NCBI RefSeq assembly: GCF_050948175.1
Contig: NW_027490163.1
Coordinates: forward strand, 1,054,001 to 1,118,000
Direction: 5' to 3'
From: Xylocopa sonorina
Lineage: Eukaryota; Arthropoda; Insecta; Hymenoptera; Apidae
Length of the DNA: 64,000 nt
A program made the position numbers and the translations under genes. Positions within the stretch are counted from its first letter, which is position 1. Each line of letters starts with the position of its first letter. Positions 38,699-51,900 of this stretch are shown here, piece after piece. The notes under the pieces were generated by a model. The model searched no databases. It had not been told where the DNA came from and was given only the letters and a program-made list of their open reading frames with translations.

Positions 38699-40800
38699 TT
38701 CTAATGCTTCTTAAAACGCGATATCGCATCTCATTTCTATGTTTCATGGTAAGATATAATATGATTTGCGAAGTATCATGTATTCTTCGTCTACACTTCA
38801 AATGAATGTAAATGCGACTCTTCCTTGCAAGGAAATAGCGTTTGCATATGTCTACGTACCGTAGCAATAGAGTTCTTATGATTCATAAAACGCGATATCG
38901 CATCTCATTTCTATGTTTCATGGTAAGGTATAATATGATTTGCGAAGTGTCATGTATTCCCCGTCTACACTTCAAATGAATGTAAATGCCACACTTCCCT
39001 GCTAGGAAATAGCGTCTGCAGATGACTAGGGATCGTAGCAATAGAGTTCTAATGCTTCTTAAAGCGCGATATCGCATCTCATTTCTATGTTTCATGGTAA
39101 GATAAAATATGATTTGCGAAGTGTCATGTATTCTTCGTCTACACACCAAATGAATGTAAATGCGACTCTTCCTTGCAAGGAAATAGCGTTTGCAGATGTC
39201 TACGTATCGTAGCAATAGAGTTCCAAAGCTTCTTAAAACGCGATATCGCATCTCATTTCTATGTTTCATGGTAAGATATAATATGATTGGGGAAGTGTTA
39301 TGTATTACTCGTCTACACTTCAAATGAATGTAAATGCGACACTTCCTTGCAAGGAAATAGCGTTTGCAGATGTCTACGTATCGTAGGAATAGAGTTCTTA
39401 TGATTCTTAGAACGCGATATCGCATCTCATTTCTATGTTTCATGGTAAGATAGAATATGATTCGAGAAGTGTTATGTATTCCTCGTCTACACTTCAAATG
39501 AATGTAAATGCGACACTTCCTTGCAAGGAAATAGCGTTTGCAGATGTCTACGTATCGTAGCAATAGAGTTCTTATGATTCTTAAAACGCGATATGGCATC
39601 TCATTTCTATGTTTCATGGTAAGATATAATATGATTTGCGAAGTGTTATGTAGTCCTCGTCTACACTTCAAATGAATGTAAATGCGACACTTCCTTGCAA
39701 GGAAATAGCGTTTGCAGATGTCCACGTATAGTAGGGATAGAGTTCTAATGCTTCTTAAAACTCGATATCGCATCTCATTTCTATGTTTCATGGTAAGATA
39801 TAATATGATTTGCGAAGTGTTATGTATTCCTCGTCTACTCTTCAAATGAATGTAAATGCCACACTTCCCTGCTAGGAAATAGCGTCTGCAGGTGACTAGG
39901 TATCGTAGCAATAGAGCTCTAATGCTTCTTAAAACGCGATATCGCATCTCATTCTTATGTTTCATGGTAAGATATAATATGATTTGCGAAGTGTTATGTA
40001 TTCCTCTTCTACACTTCAAATGAATGTAAATGGGACTCTTCCTTGCAAGGAAATAGCGTTTGCAGATGTCTACGTATCGTAGCAATAGAGTTCTAATGCT
40101 TCATAAAACGCGATATCGCATCTCATTTCCATGTTTCATGGTAAGATATAATATGATTTGCGAAGTGTTATGTATTCCTGTTCTACACTTCAAATGAATG
40201 TAAATGCGACACTTCATGGCAAGGAAATAGAGTTTGCAAATGTCTACCTATCTTAGCAATAGTGCTCTAATACTTCTTTAAACGCGATATCGCATTTCAT
40301 TTCTATGTTTCATGGTAAGATATAATATGAATTGCGAAGTGTTATGTATTCCTCGTCTACACTTCAAATGAATGTAAATGCGACGCTTCCTTGCAAGGAA
40401 ATAGCGTTCGCAGATGTCTACGTATCGAAGCAATAGAGTTCAAATGCTTCTTAAGACGCGATATCGCATCTCATTTCTATGTTTCATGGTAAGATATAAT
40501 ATGATTTGCGAAGTGTTATGTATTCCTCGTCTACACTTCAAATGAATGTAAATGCGACACTTCCTTGCAAGGAAATAGCGTTTGCAAATGTCTACCTATC
40601 GTAGCAATAGTGTTCTAATGATTCTTAAAACGCGATATCGCATCTCATTTCTATGTTTCATGGTAAGGTATAATATGATTTGCGAAGTGTTATGTATTAC
40701 TCGTCTACACTTCAAATGAATGTAAATGCGACACTTCCTTGCAAGGAAATAGCGTTTGGAGATGTCTACGTATCGTAGCAATAGAGTTCTTATGATTCTT
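38699..40800 (-). repeat. Tail block T, first copy
   Basis: Matches 59211 onward (offset 20512, then 20686 after one extra monomer in the later copy). Its first 986 bp also match 47379-48364. Markers are TTCCCCGTCTAC, GACTAGGGATCG, TTCCAAAGCTTC, GATAGAATATGATTCGAG and ATGGCAAGG. The minus-strand frame stays open for 400 codons across 38883-40085, the longest in the window. It is an array of 58-residue satellite translations, not a recognisable protein. Confidence 0.85.
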
Positions 40801-42356
40801 AAAACGCGATATCAAATCTCATGTCTGTGTTTCATGGTAAGATATAATATGATTTGCGAAGTGTTATGTATTCCTCGTCTACACTTCAAATGAATGTGAA
40901 TGCGACACTTCCTCGCTAGGATATAGCGTTTGCAGATGTCTGCGTATCGTAGCAATAGATTTCCAATGCTTCTTAAAACGCGATATCGCATCTCATTTCT
41001 ATGTTTCATGGTAAGATATAATATGATTTGCGAAGTGTCATGTATTCCTCGTCGACATTTCAAATGAAGGTAAATGCCACACTTCCCTGCTAGGAAATAG
41101 CGTCTGCAGATGACTGGGTATCGTAGCAATAGAGTTCTAATGCTTCTTAAAACGCGATATCGCATCTCATTTCTATGTTTCATGGTAAGATATAATATGA
41201 TTTGCGAAGTGTCACGTATTCTTCGTCTACACATCAAATGAATGTAAATGCGACTCTTCCTTGCAAGGAAATAGCGTTTGCAGATGTCTACGTATCGTAG
41301 CAATAGAGTTCCAATGCTTCTTAAAACGCGATATCGCATATCATTTCTATGTTTCATGGTAAGATATAATATGATTGGGGAAGTGCTATGTATTCCTCGT
41401 CTACACTTCAAATGAATGTAAATGCGACACTTCCTTGCAAGGAAATAGCGTTTGCAAATGTCTACCTATCGTAGCAATAGTGTTCTATTGATACTTAAAA
41501 CGCGATATCGCATCTCATTTCTATGTTTCATGGTAAGGTATAATATGATTTGCGAAGTGCTATGTATTCCTCTTCTACACTTCAAATGAATGTAAATGCG
41601 ACACTTCCTTGCAAGGAAATAGCGTTTGCAGATGTCTACGTATCGTAGCAATAGAGTTCTTATGATTCTTAAAACGCGATATCGCATCTCATTTCTATGT
41701 TTCATGGTAAGGTATAATATGATTTGCGAAGTGTTATGTATTCCTTGTCTACACTTCAAATGAATGTAAATGCGACACTTCCTTGCAAGGAAATAGCGTT
41801 TGCAGATGTCCACGTATCGTAGGGATAGAGTTCTAATGCTTCTTAAAACGAGATATCGCATCTCATTTCTATGTTTCATGGTAAGATATAATATGATTGG
41901 GGAAGTGTTATGTATTACTCGTCTACACTTCAAATGCGACACTTCCTTGCAAGGAAATAGCGTTTGCAGATGTCTACGTATCGTAGCAATAGATTTCTTA
42001 TGATTCTTAGAACGCGATATCGCATCTCATTTCTATGTTTCATGGTAAGATAGAATATGATTCGAGAAATGTTATGTAGTCCTCGTCTACACTTCAAATG
42101 AATGTAAATGCGACACTTCCTTGCTAGGAAATGGCGTTTGCAGATGTCTACGTATCGTAGCAATAGAGTTCTTATGATTCTTAAAACGCGATATCGCATC
42201 TCATTTCCATGTTTCATGGTAAGATATTATATGATTTGCGAAGTGTTATGTATTCCTCTTCTACACTTCAAATGAATGTAGATGCGACACTTCCTTGCAA
42301 GGAAATAGCGTTTGCAGATGTCCACGTATAGTAGGGATAGAGTTCTTATGATTCTT
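40801..42356 (-). repeat. 9-monomer HOR of 1556 bp, copy 1
   Basis: Starts at the diagnostic GATATCAAATCTCATG. The length is 9 x 174 minus 10 because one monomer has lost 10 bp at 41932-41936 (CTTCAAATGCGAC for the usual CTTCAAATGAATGTAAATGC). Copy 2 follows immediately with the same deletion. Other markers are CTAGGATATAGCG, CGACATTTCAAATGAAGG and GATAGAATATGATTCGAG. Confidence 0.9.
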
Positions 42357-43912
42357 AAAACGCGATATCAAATCTCATGTCTGTGTTTCATGGTAAGATA
42401 TAATATGATTTGCGAAGTGTTATGTATTCCTCGTCTACACTTCAAATGAATGTGAATGCGACACTTCCTCGCTAGGATATAGCGTTTGCAGATGTCTGCG
42501 TATCGTAGCAATAGATTTCCAATGCTTCTTAAAACGCGATATCGCATCTCATTTCTATGTTTCATGGTAAGATATAATATGATTTGCGAAGTGTCATGTA
42601 TTCCTCGTCGACATTTCAAATGAAGGTAAATGCCACACTTCCCTGCTAGGAAATAGCGTCTGCAGATGACTGGGTATCGTAGCAATAGAGTTCTAATGCT
42701 TCTTAAAACGCGATATCGCATCTCATTTCTATGTTTCATGGTAAGATATAATATGATTTGCGAAGTGTCACGTATTCTTCGTCTACACATCAAATGAATG
42801 TAAATGCGACTCTTCCTTGCAAGGAAATAGCGTTTGCAGATGTCTACGTATCGTAGCAATAGAGTTCCAATGCTTCTTAAAACGCGATATCGCATATCAT
42901 TTGTATGTTTCATGCTAAGATATAATATGATTGGGGAAGTGCTATATATTCCTCGTCTACACTTCAAATGAATGTAAATGCGACACTTCCTTGCAAGGAA
43001 ATAGCGTTTGCAAATGTCTACCTATCGTAGCAATAGTGTTCTATTGATACTTAAAACGCGATATCGCATCTCATTTCTATGTTTCATGGTAAGGTATAAT
43101 ATGATTTGCGAAGTGCTATGTATTCCTCTTCTACACTTCAAATGAATGTAAATGCGACACTTCCTTGCAAGGAAATAGCGTTTGCAGATGTCTACGTATC
43201 GTAGCAATAGAGTTCTTATGATTCTTAAAACGCGATATCGCATCTCATTTCTATGTTTCATGGTAAGGTATAATATGATTTGCGAAGTGTTATGTATTCC
43301 TTGTCTACACTTCAAATGAATGTAAATGCGACACTTCCTTGCAAGGAAATAGCGTTTGCAGATGTCCACGTATCGTAGGGATAGAGTTCTAATGCTTCTT
43401 AAAACGAGATATCGCATCTCATTTCTATGTTTCATGGTAAGATATAATATGATTGGGGAAGTGTTATGTATTACTCGTCTACACTTCAAATGCGACACTT
43501 CCTTGCAAGGAAATAGCGTTTGCAGATGTCTACGTATCGTAGCAATAGATTTCTTATGATTCTTAGAACGCGATATCGCATCTCATTTCTATGTTTCATG
43601 GTAAGATAGAATATGATTCGAGAAATGTTATGTAGTCCTCGTCTACACTTCAAATGAATGTAAATGCGACACTTCCTTGCTAGGAAATGGCGTTTGCAGA
43701 TGTCTACGTATCGTAGCAATAGAGTTCTTATGATTCTTAAAACGCGATATCGCATCTCATTTCCATGTTTCATGGTAAGATATTATATGATTTGCGAAGT
43801 GTTATGTATTCCTCTTCTACACTTCAAATGAATGTAGATGCGACACTTCCTTGCAAGGAAATAGCGTTTGCAGATGTCCACGTATAGTAGGGATAGAGTT
43901 CTTATGATTCTT
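42357..43912 (-). repeat. 9-monomer HOR of 1556 bp, copy 2
   Basis: Directly follows copy 1 and matches it closely, including the 10-bp deletion (43488-43492). Private differences include CATTTGTATG and CATGCTAAG near 42900 and CTATATATTCC near 42945. Confidence 0.9.
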
Positions 43913-44782
43913 AAAACGCGATATCAAATCTCATTTCTGTGTTTCATGGTAAGATATAATATGATTTGCGAAGTGTTATGTATTCCTCGTCTACACTTCA
44001 AATGAATGTGAATGCGACACTTCCTCGCTAGGATATAGCGTTTGCAGATGTCTGCGTATCGTAGCAATAGATTTCCAATGCTTCTTAAAACGCGATATCG
44101 CAACTCATTTCTATGTTTCATGGTAAGATATAATATGATTTGCGAAGTGTCATGTATTCCTCGTCTACATTTCAAATGAAGGTAAATGCCACACTTCCCT
44201 GCTAGGAAATAGCGTCTGCAGATGACTGGGTATCGTAGCAATAGAGTTCTAATGCTTCTTAAAACGCGATATCGCATCTCATTTCTATGTTTCATGGTAA
44301 GATATAATATGATTGGGGAAGTGCTATGTATTCCTCGTCTACACTTCAAATGAATGTAAATGCGACACTTCCTTGCAAGGAAATAGCGTTTGCAAATGTC
44401 TACCTATCGTAGCAATAGTGTTCTATTGATTCTTAAAACGCGATATCGCATCTCATTTCTATGTTTCATGGTAAGGTATAATATGATTTGCGAAGTGCTA
44501 TGTATTCCTCTTCTACACTTCAAATGAATGTAAATGCGACACTTCCTTGCAAGGAAATAGCGTTTGCAGATGTCTACGTATCGTAGCAATAGAGTTCTTA
44601 TGATTCTTAAAACGCGAAATCGCATCTCATTTCTATGTTTCATGGTAAGGTATAATATGATTTGCGAAGTGTTATGTATTCCTTGTCTACACTTCAAATG
44701 AATGTAAATGCGACACTTCCTTGCAAGGAAATAGCGTTTGCAGATGTCCACGTATCGTAGGGATAGAGTTCTAATGCTTCAT
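43913..44782 (-). repeat. 9-monomer HOR, copy 3, partial
   Basis: Begins with the same GATATCAAATCTC monomer, lacks one monomer relative to copies 1 and 2 (offset drops from 1556 to 1382), and ends near 44782, where CTTCATAAAACGAG replaces CTTCTTAAAACGAG. It stops before the monomer that carries the 10-bp deletion. Confidence 0.85.
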
Positions 44783-46252
44783 AAAACGAGATATCGCATC
44801 TCATTTTTATGTTTCATGATAAGATATAATATTCATTGCGAAATATTATGCATTCCTCGTCTACACATCAAATGAATGTAAATGCCGCACTTCCCTGCTA
44901 GGAAATAGCGTCTGCGGATGACTAGGTATCGTAGCAATAGAGTTCTAATGCTTCTTAAAACGCGATATCGCATCTCCGTCCTGTGTTTCATGGTAAGATA
45001 TAATATGATTTGCGAAGTGTTATGTATTCCTCTTCTACACGTCAAATGAATGTAAATGCGACTCTTCCTTGCAAGGAAATAGCGTTTGCAGATGTCTACG
45101 TATCGTAGCAATAGAGTTCTAATGCTTCTTAAGATGCGATATCGCATCTCATTTCCATGTTTCATGTTAAGATATAATATGATTGGGGAAGTGTTATGTA
45201 TTCCTCGTCTACACTTCAAATGAATGTAAATGCGACACTTCCTTGCAAGGAAATAGCGTTTGCAGATGTCTACGTATCGTAGCAATAGAGTTTTTATGAT
45301 TCTTAAAACGCGATATCGCATCTCATTTCTATGTTTCATGGTTAGATATAATATGATTGGGGAAGTGTTATGTATTCCTCGTCTACACTTCAAATGAATG
45401 TAAATGCGACACTTCCTTGCAAGGAAATAGAGTTTGCAAATGTCTACCTATCTTAGCAATAGTGTTCTAATACTTCTTAAAACGCGATATCGCATCTCAT
45501 TTCTATGTTTCACGGTAAGATATAATATGATTTGCGAAGTGTTATGTATTCCTCTTCTACACTTCAAATGAATGTAGATGCGACACTTCCTTGCAAGGAA
45601 ATAGCGTTTGGAGGTGTCTACGTATCGTAGCAATAGAGTTCTTATGATTCTTAAAACGCGATATCAAATCTCATTTCTGTGTTTCATGGTAAGATATAAT
45701 ATGATTTGCGAAGTGTTATGTATTCCTCGTCTACACTTCAAATGAATGTAAATGCGACACTTCCTTGCTAGGAAATAGCGTTTGCAGATGTCTACCTATC
45801 GTAGCAATAGAGTTCTAATGCTTCTTAAAACGCGGTATCGCATCTCATTTCCATGTTTCATGGTAAGATATAATATGATTTGCGAAGTGTTATGTATTCC
45901 TCTTCTACACTTCAAATGAATGTAGATGCGACACTTCCTTGCAAGGAAATAGCGTTTGCAGATGTCCACGTATAGTAGGGATAGAGTTCTAATGCTTCTT
46001 AAAACGAGATATCGCATCTCATTTTTATGTTTCATGATAAGATATAATATTCATTGCGAAGTGTTATGCATTCCTCGTCTACACTTCAAATGTATGTAAA
46101 TGCCACACTTCCCTGCTAGGAAATAGCGTCTGCAGATGATTAGGTATCGTAGCAATAGAGTTCTAATGCTTCTTAAAACGCGATATCGCATCTCATTCCT
46201 ATGTTTCATGCTAAGATAGAATATGATTCGAGAAGTGTTATGTAGTCCTCGT
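44404..46252 (-). repeat. 1.85-kb block repeated at the right window edge
   Basis: Matches 62152-64000 at offset 17748 (exactly 102 monomers) and probably continues beyond the window. Markers are GCGAAATATTATGC, AATGCCGCAC, CTGCGGATGAC and AAGATGCGATATC. Differences include CATCTCCGTCC near 44975 versus CATCTCATTCC, and TATAGTAGGG versus TATATTAGGG at 63723. Confidence 0.87.
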
Positions 46253-47378
46253 CTACACTTCAAATGAATGTAAATGCGACACTTCCTGGCAAGGAAATAG
46301 AGTTTGCAAATGTCTTCCTATCTTAGCAATAGTGCTCTAATACTTCTTTAAACGCGATATCGCATCTCATTTCTATGTTTCATGGTAAGATATAATATGA
46401 ATTGCGAAGTGTTATGTATTCCTCGTCTACACTTCAAATGAATGTAAATGCGACACTTCCTTGCAAGGAAATAGCGTTTGCAGATGTCTACGTATCGAAG
46501 CAATAGAGTTCAAATGCTTTTTAAGACGCGATATCGCATCTCATTTCTATGTTTCATGGTAAGATATAATATGATTTGCGAAGTGTTATGTATTCCTCGT
46601 CTACACTTCAAATGAATGTAAATGCGACACTTCCTTGCAAGGAAATAGCGTTTGCAGATGTCTACCTATCGCAGCAATAGAGTTCTAATGCTTCTTAAAA
46701 CGCGGTATCGCATCTCATTTCCATGTTTCATGGTAAGATATTATATGATTTGCGAAGTGTAATGTATTCCTCTTCTACACTTCAAATGAATGTAGATGCG
46801 ACACTTCCTTGCAAGGAAATAGCGTTTGGAGATGTCTACGTATCGTAGCAATAGAGTTCTTATGATTCTTAAAACGCGATATCAAATCTCATTTCTGTGT
46901 TTCATGGTAAGATATAATATGATTTGCGAAGTGTTATGTATTCCTCGTCTACACTTCAAATGAATGTAAATGCGACACTTCCTTGCTAGGAAATAGCGTT
47001 TGCAGATGTCTACCTATCGTAGCAATAGAGTTCTAATGCTTCTTAAAACGCGATATCGCATCTCATTTCTATGTTTCATGGTAAGATATAATATGATTTG
47101 CGAAGTGTTATGTATTCCTCTTCTACACTTCAAATGAATGTAAATGCGACACTTCCTTGCAAGGAAATAGCGTTCGCAGATGTCTACGTATCGAAGCAAT
47201 AGAGTTCAAATGCTTCTTAAGACGCGATATCGCATCTCATTTCTATGTTTCATGGTAAGATATAATATGATTTGCGATGTGCTATGTATTCCTCGTCTAC
47301 ACTTCAAATGAATGTAAATGCGACACTTCCTTGCAAGGAAATAGCGTTTGCAGATGTCTACCTATCGTAGCAATAGAG
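46253..47378 (-). repeat. R monomers not assigned to a larger block
   Basis: About 6.5 monomers of variants seen elsewhere (CCTGGCAAGG near 46286, GATATCAAATC near 46880, AAGACGCG near 47220). Several alternate with a dimer-like pattern, but I found no single long partner. No non-satellite sequence is present. Confidence 0.75.
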
Positions 47379-48364
47379 TTCTAATGCTTCTTAAAACGCG
47401 ATATCGCATCTCATTTCTATGTTTCATGGTAAGATATAATATGATTTGCGAAGTATCTTGTATTCTTCGTCTACACTTCAAATGAATGTAAATGCGACTC
47501 TTCCTTGCAAGGAAATAGCGTTTGCATATGTCTACGTACCGTAGCAATAGAGTTCTTATGATTCATAAAACGCGATATCGCATCTCATTTCTATGTTTCA
47601 TGGTAAGGTACAATATGATTTGCGAAGTGTCATGTATTCCCCGTCTACACTTCAAATGAATGTAAATGCCACACTTCCCTGCTAGGAAATAGCGTCTGCA
47701 GATGACTAGGGATCGTAGCAATAGAGTTCTAATGCTTCTTAAAGCGCGATATCGCATCTCATTTCTATGTTTCATGGTAAGATAAAATATGATTTGCGAA
47801 GTGTCATGTATTCTTCGTCTACACACCAAATGAATGTAAATGCGACTCTTCCTTGCAAGGAAATAGCGTTTCCAGATGTCTACGTATCGTAGCAATAGAG
47901 TTCCAAAGCTTCTTAAAACGCGATATCGCATCTCATTTCTATGTATCATGGTAAGATATAATATGATTGGGGAAGTGTTATGTATTACTCGTCTACACTT
48001 CAAATGAATGTAAATGCGACACTTCCTTGCAAGGAAATAGCGTTTGCAGATGTCTACGTATCGTAGCAATAGAGTTCTTATGATTCTTAGAACGCGATAT
48101 CGCATCTCATTTCTATGTTTCATGGTAAGATAGAATATGATTCGAGAAGTGTTATGTATTCCTCGTCTACACTTCAAATGAATGTAAATGCGACACTTCC
48201 TTGCAAGGATATAGCGTTTGCAGATGTCTACGTATCGTAGCAATAGAGTTCTTATGATTCTTAAAACGCGATATGGCATCTCATTTCTATGTTTCATGGT
48301 AAGATATAATATGATTTGCGAAGTGTTATGTAGTCCTCGTCTACACTTCAAATGAATGTAAATG
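47379..48364 (-). repeat. Tail block T, partial second copy
   Basis: Matches 38699-39684 (offset 8680) and 59211-60196 (offset 11832, exactly 68 monomers). The match stops where AATGCCACACTTCCC near 48362 faces AATGCGACACTTCC. Private changes include GGTACAATATG near 47606 and TATGTATCATGG near 47940. Confidence 0.85.
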
Positions 48365-48944
48365 CCACACTTCCCTGCTAGGAAATAGCGTCTGCAGGTG
48401 ACTAGGTATCATAGCAATAGAGCTCTAATGCTTCTTAAAACGCGATATCGCATCTCATTCCTATGTTTCATGGTAAGATATAATATGATTTGCGAAGTGT
48501 TATGTATTCCTCTTCTACACTTCAAATGAATGTAAATGGGACTCTTCCTTGCAAGGAAATAGCGTTTGCAGATGTCTACGTATCGTAGCAATAGAGTTCT
48601 AATGCTTCATAAAACGCGATATCGCATCTCATTTCCATGTTTCATGGTAAGATATAATATGATTTGCGAAGTGTTATGTATTCCTGTTCTACACTTCAAA
48701 TGAATGTAAATGCGACACTTCCTGGCAAGGAAATAGAGTTTGCAAATGTCTACCTATCTTAGCAATAGTGCTCTAATACTTCTTTAAACGCGATATCGCA
48801 TTTCATTTCTATGTTTCATGGTAAGATATAATATGAATTGCGAAGTGTTATGTATTCCTCGTCTACACTTCAAATGAATGTAAATGCGACTCTTCCTTGC
48901 AAGGAAATAGCGTTTGCAGATGTCAACGTATCGTAGCAATAGTG
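48365..48944 (-). repeat. Linker monomers containing a tetramer remnant
   Basis: About 3.3 monomers. They carry the second, third and fourth tetramer monomers in order (AATGCCACAC, AATGGGACTC, CCTGTTCTACAC), but the unit is not completed in tandem. A private change is GGTATCATAG near 48406. Confidence 0.78.
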
Positions 48945-51900
48945 TTCTAATGCTTCTTAAAACGCGATATCGCATCTCATTTCTATGTTTCATGGTAAGA
49001 TATAATATGATTTGCGACGTGTCATGTATTCTTCGTCTACACTTCAAATGAATGTAAATGCGACTCTTCCTTGCAAGGAAATAGCGTTTGCATATGTCTA
49101 CGTATCGTAGCAATAGAGTTCTTATGATTCATAAAACGCGATATCGCATCTCATTTCTATGTTTCATGGTAAGGTATAATATGATTTGCGAAGTGTCATG
49201 TATTCCCCGTCTACACTTCAAATGAATGTAAATGCCACACTTCCCTGCTAGGAAATAGCGTCTGCAGATGACAAGGGATCGTAGCAATAGAGTTCTAATG
49301 CTTCTTAAAGCGCGATATCGCATCTCATTTCTATGTTTCATGGTAAGATAAAATATGATTTGCGAAGTGTCATGTATTCTTCGTCTACACACCAAATGAA
49401 TGTAAATGCGACTCTTCCTTGCAAGGAAATAGCGTTTGCAGATGTCTACGTATCGTAGCAATAGAGTTCTAATGCTTCATAAAACGCGATATCGCATCTC
49501 ATTTCCATGTTTCATGGTAAGATATAATATGATTTGCGAAGTGTTATGTATTCCTGTTCTACACTTCAAATGAATGTAAATGCGACACTTCCTGGCAAGG
49601 AAATAGAGTTTGCAAATGTCTACCTATCTTAGCAATAGTGCTCTAATACTTCTTTAAACGCGATATCGCATTTCATTTCTATGTTTCATGGTAAGATATA
49701 ATATGAATTGCGAAGTGTTATGTATTCCTCGTCTACACTTCAAATGAATGTAAATGCGACTCTTCCTTGCAAGGAAATAGCGTTTGCAGATGTCAACGTA
49801 TCGTAGCAATAGAGCTCTAATGCTTCTTAAAACGCGATATCGCATCTCATTTCTATGTTTCGTGGTAAGATGTAATATGATTGGGGAAGTGTTATGTATT
49901 CCTCGTCTACACTTCAAATGAATGTAAATGCGACACTTCCTTGCAAGGAAATAGCGTTTGCAGATGTCTACGTATCGTAGCAATAGAGTTCTTATGATTC
50001 TTAAAACGCGATATGGCATCTCATTTCTATGTTTCATGGTAAGATATAATATGATTTGCGAAGTGTTATGTAGTCTTCGTCTACACTTCAAATGAATGTA
50101 AATGCGACACTTCCTTGCAAGGAAATAGCGTTTGCAGATGTCTACGTATCGTAGCAATAGTGTTCTTATGATCCTTAAAACGCGATATCGCATCTCATTT
50201 CTATGTTTCATGCTAAGATATAATATGATTTGCGAAGTGTTATGTAGTCCTCGTCTACACTTCAAATGAATGTAAATGCCACACTTCCCTGCTAGGAAAT
50301 AGCGTCTGCAGATGACTAGGTATCGTAGCAATAGAGTTCTAATGCTTCTTAAAACGCGATATCGCATCTCATTCCGGTGTTTCATGGTAAGATATAATAT
50401 GATTTGCGAAGTGTTATGTATTCCTCTTCTACACTTCAAATGAATGTAAATGCGACTCTTCCTTGCAAGGAAATAGCGTTTGCAGATGTCTACGTATCGT
50501 AGCAATAGAGTTCTAATGCTTCATAAAGCGCGATATCGCACCTCATTTCCATGTTTCATGGTAAGATATAATATGATTTGCGAAGTGTTATGTATTCCTG
50601 TTCTACACTTCAAATGAATGTAAATGCGACACTTCCTGGCAAGGAAATAGAGTTTGCAAATGTCTACCTATCTTAGCAATAGTGCTCTAATACTTCTTTA
50701 AACGCGATATCGCATTTCATTTCTATGTTTCATGGTAAGATATAATATGAATTGCGAAGTGTTATGTATTCCTCGTCTACATTTCAAATGAATGTAAATG
50801 CGACTCTTCCTTGCAAGGAAATAGCGTTTGCAGATGTCTACGTATCGTAGCAATAGAGTTCTTATGATCCTTAAAACGCGATATCGCATCTCATTTCTAT
50901 GTTTCATGTTAAGATATAATATGATTTGCGAAGTGTTATGTAGTCCTCGTCTACACTTCAAATGAATGTAAATGCCACACTTCCCTGCTAGGAAATAGCG
51001 TCTGCAGGTGACTAGGTATTGTAGCAATAGAGCTCTAATGCTTCTTAAAACGCGATATCGCATCTCATTCCTATGTTTCATGGTAAGATATAATATGATT
51101 TGCGAAGTGTTATGTATTCCTCTTCTACACTTCAAATGAATGTAAATGGGACTCTTCCTTGCAAGGAAATAGCGTTTGCAGATGTCTACGTATCGTAGCA
51201 ATAGAGTTCTAATGCTTCATAAAACGCGATATCGCATCTCATTTCCATGTTTCATGGTAAGATATAATATGATTTGCGAAGTGTTATGTATTCCTGTTCT
51301 ACACTTCAAATGAATGTAAATGCGACACTTCCTGGCTAGGAAATAGAGTTTGCAAATGTCTACCTATCTTAGCAATAGTGCTCTAATACTTCTTTAAACG
51401 CGATATCGCATTTCATTTCTATGTTTCATGGTAAGATATAATATGAATTGCGAAGTGTTATGTATTCCTCGTCTACATTTCAAATGAATGTAAATGCGAC
51501 TCTTCCTTGCAAGGAAATAGCGTTTGCAGATGTCTACGTATCGTAGCAATAGAGTTCTTATGATCCTTAAAACGCGATATCGCATCTCATTTCTATGTTT
51601 CATGTTAAGATATAATATGATTTGCGAAGTGTTATGTAGTCCTCGTCTACACTTCAAATGAATGTAAATGCCACACTTCCCTGCTAGGAAATAGCGTCTG
51701 CAGGTGACTAGGTATTGTAGCAATAGAGCTCTAATGCTTCTTAAAACGCGATATCGCATCTCATTCCTATGTTTCATGGTAAGATATAATATGATTTGCG
51801 AAGTGTTATGTATTCCTCTTCTACACTTCAAATGAATGTAAATGGGACTCTTCCTTGCAAGGAAATAGCGTTTGCAGATGTCTACGTATCGTAGCAATAG

